A stretch of 64,000 nt of DNA, from assembly GCA_965112735.1 (NCBI GenBank), contig OZ218959.1, positions 186,001-250,000 on the forward strand, in the 5' to 3' direction. Positions within the stretch are counted from its first letter, which is position 1; each line of letters starts with the position of its first letter. The position numbers and the translations under genes were made by a program. This document shows positions 61,642 to 64,000 of the stretch, in pieces. The notes beneath the pieces were generated by a model. The model made no database searches, was not told the origin of the DNA, and was given only the letters and a program-made list of their open reading frames with translations. The stretch comes from Phaeosaccion multiseriatum. Lineage: Eukaryota > Ochrophyta, other classes.

Positions 61642-64000
61642 ATGCTTCCCCTCAAGCCAGTCTCCGCCGCGTCGATCAGAGGTGAGAATGGCTGGGTGTA
61701 AGGAGATGAAAGCCAAGCAAACTTATCTCCAGACTCTCTCTTCTTCCTCTCCTCCCCTCCCCTCCCCTCTCTTCTCCCCTCCGCCTTTCCACTGTGGCAT
61801 TGCTTTTTCTTACATCCTCCCGCGCATGTGCTCATTACCCTCTCTTACCCTCCCTCTCTCTGTCTCTCTCTCGCTCGATCTCAGGCCGAGGGCGGGGAAC
61901 AGGCCGCTTCAGACCCACGACAGGCAGACCGAGAACGCCCACGCCCATCCCCACTACTACCCGGCCTGCATCACCTTCGCCTCCGACATGGACAGGAGCA
62001 GCACCAGCTTCTTCTTCCGCTCCGTCCCCTCCGTCTCGTGGCGACGAGGACCGACTTCTAGCGGCGGAGAGCCTCAACCTGCTTGGAACTGTCGCAGAGC
62101 GAGACGCGGAGGGATCAGGAGTAGGGAGGCATGCGAAAGAAGGGCCACCCGCAGGCGCAGACGCAGCAGAAGGAGAAGCAAAAGAAGAAACAGCGGCCCA
62201 TGATGGGGAAACAGCAGCAGCACCAGCAGCACCAGCAGCAGAGAAGCAGGCTCCAGGAAGGAGAGGGAAGAGGGGGAGGCCGGCCACGAGCAGGGCCGCG
62301 GGTGACGGTCCGACAGCAGAGGAGGAGGAGGAGGTGGAGGACGAGGAGGAGGAGACAGAGCCGTTACCCAAGGTAGGCAGAACGACGAGGGGGCGCAAGG
62401 CAGCCACGCCCGGGGGGAAGGCAGCAGACGGTCCACAGGCAGGAGACCCAGGAGGGCATGACGCTGGCCGAGAAGAGGGGGCAGGGGAGTGGGGGCGAAG
62501 GGGCGCAAAGAGGGGCAGACACGAGAGCTCGGATGCAGCAGCAGTAGCAGCCGCAGCAGCAACAGCGGTGACGGCTACGGCGGCGGCGGCGGAGGAAGGA
62601 GGCGGAAGAGGCACGAACGAGCCGGCAAAGGCGGCGAAGGCAGTCGATGGTCCCTCTAGCAAGGCGCCTGCGCCCGCTGGTGGGGGTCGAGCCATGTCTG
62701 TGGCCGGCAGGAGGATCGGGAGGGGAGGAAGGGGAGGGGCAAGGGAGAGGGCCAATCGAGCGGTGGCAGCAGCGGCGGCGGCATCAGCGGCTGCTGGAGG
62801 CGGGAAAGGAAAAGCTGCTGCTGCCAATGGGCAGGTACCCCTCCCTGTAACGGCCTGGGGCGGGGGGGGGAGCGCTCCTCCTTCCCCTGCCGGCGTGAGG
62901 CCAGCGACCGCCGCACCCGTGACGGTACGTGTCGGAGGAGCCTTTGTGCAGAGTCGCCAGGCAAGAGAGGACTCAGAGGCGGCTGCAGCCACTGCTGCTG
63001 CCACCGCCGCTGCCGCCTCTGGGGGTCTGTTGGGCGGGGAGGGGGGCAAGGGGGGTAAGAAGAAGGGCAGCACAGAGGAGGAAATACGGAAGAGCACGAC
63101 CATGATCGCGCTGTGTCAGGGTATTCAGATTCGGAAGCGAGACCCCAACAAGAAGGGGAAGGCCAAAAAGAAGAAGAAGGTAAAGAAGGGGAAAGGGAAG
63201 GGTGGGCAGAAGGGGGGGGATGACGAGGATGACGACGACGAGGATGAGGAGGACGAGAACGAGGACGAGGCGGCAGCAGCGAAGGCGCCCCCTCCACCGG
63301 TGGTGAAGAAGAAAGCCCCTCCTCCTCCCAAGCCCAAGGCATCCATCGGGCCGAGGGTGACGCTTGTGAACGGGGTTCTGCGAGTGGACGCGTCGAGTCT
63401 CGAGGTGGGCACCGCCAGGGAGGTACAGGATGAAGCGCAGTACGAGGAGGTGCATGAGGATGCAAGCATGACTGCAACGAGCAGCAGCTTCACCACCAGG
63501 GAGAAGACCGAGCGCTGGGACGCGGATGCCACTCGGCAGTTCTACCGGGCCCTGCAGAGCTGCGGCACGGACTTTACTGTGATGGAGTACATGTTTCAGA
63601 CCCGCTCCAAGAAGCAGCTCAAGAACAAGTTCAAGAAGGAGGAGAGGTTGAGGCCAAAGCTCATCAGCCTGGCGCTGTCTAGCACCGATCCGCTGGACAT
63701 GTCCCTGTTCGAGGGAAAGCTCGGCAAGCTCAGCGTGGCGGCGGCGGGGAGCAGCAGCAGCAGCAGTACCACCAGTAGCACTACCAAGAGCAGCAATCGC
63801 ACCAGCACCACCGGCAGCACGCCTGCTGTAGGTGCCAGTGTTGCCGCTGGTGCGAGGGCTGGCAATGCCGCTGCCACCACGAGCAGCAGTGCACCGTTGG
63901 CCGCGGCCTCTTCATCCAAGAGGGCGGCAGCAACAGGTGGCAGCCCTGAGGGCAGTACAAGCCGCAGTAGTCGTGCAGAGGCGGCGTCGGCGGCTGACGC
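61642..64000 (+). CDS. BDP1: BDP1 (TFIIIB subunit B''), 3' end beyond window
   Basis: Exon 1 is 61642-61681 (MLPLKPVSAASIR) and exon 2 starts at 61885 (ctcgatctcag|GC), joining in phase 1 and staying open to the window edge; about 718 residues are visible. The recognisable part is the extended SANT/Myb domain at about residues 554-612: ERWDADATRQFYRALQSCGT, then DFTVMEYMFQTRSKKQL and NKFKKEERLRPKL. This matches yeast/human Bdp1 in order and spacing. Upstream, RVTLVNGVLRVDASSLEVG corresponds to the conserved linker before the SANT domain. The first 450 residues are Ala/Glu/Gly/Arg-rich low complexity with basic stretches (KGKAKKKKKVKKGKG) and an acidic run. BDP1 joins TBP and BRF1 on Pol III promoters and helps open the DNA. 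A 422-codon antisense frame here is spurious. Confidence 0.92.

Noticed and set aside
61835-63103. 422-codon minus-strand frame
   Set aside because: Antisense of the GC-rich BDP1 exon; Ala/Pro/Ser low complexity, and the sense strand carries the SANT domain.

Overview
This is nuclear DNA from an intron-dense, GC-rich eukaryote. About 75 introns can be placed, nearly all GT-AG and a few GC-AG. The window carries two pentatricopeptide-repeat (PPR) proteins, one with a C-terminal SMR domain, plus FCF1, BDP1, an LYR-motif protein, a CAP protein and a membrane-anchored P-loop sulfotransferase-like protein. The acyclic PPR wording and the signal peptide ending A-F on one membrane protein fit a photosynthetic stramenopile or a related SAR/haptophyte-type alga. 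That placement is inference; no rRNA or organelle marker is present.

Layout. (1) 185-26667, plus strand: the 3' part of one giant gene with about 45 exons and roughly 3,100 residues visible. It encodes a charged, coiled-coil-rich protein of unknown family that ends in two IQ motifs; its 5' end lies left of the window. Its introns are filled with microsatellites and minisatellites. (2) 27483-35633, minus: an eight-exon, 2,073-residue PPR protein. (3) 35890-36233, plus: a two-exon LYR-motif protein that shares a 256-bp divergent promoter with the PPR gene. (4) 37699-38830, plus: a 289-residue sulfotransferase-like protein. (5) 39306-40848, minus: a secreted CAP/PR-1 protein. (6) 42881-44581, minus: a PB1-domain protein with RGG and His-rich tails. 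(7) 44795-47206, minus: a PPR-SMR protein with 16 almost identical repeats. (8) 47207-50196: no supportable gene. (9) 50197-50951, minus: an O6-alkylguanine alkyltransferase, divergent from (10) FCF1 at 51377-53948, plus. (11) 54365-57078, minus: a Gln-rich protein of unknown family. (12) 57547-61229, minus: an eleven-exon secretory membrane protein of unknown family, divergent from (13) BDP1 (TFIIIB B''), which starts at 61642 and runs off the right edge.

Together these are housekeeping and organelle genes: 18S rRNA processing (FCF1), Pol III initiation (BDP1), probable organelle RNA handling (two PPR proteins), mitochondrial complex assembly (LYR protein) and DNA repair (alkyltransferase). 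They do not form an operon or a pathway cluster. Gene models were built by hand from splice motifs. Apart from one unresolved junction near 1.0-1.25 kb and a low-confidence two-exon candidate at 36742-37189, every junction given keeps the reading frame.

The most unusual content is not a gene. It is a set of short dispersed words that recur in introns and also inside exons, and a strand-polarised habit of microsatellites growing out of splice sites.
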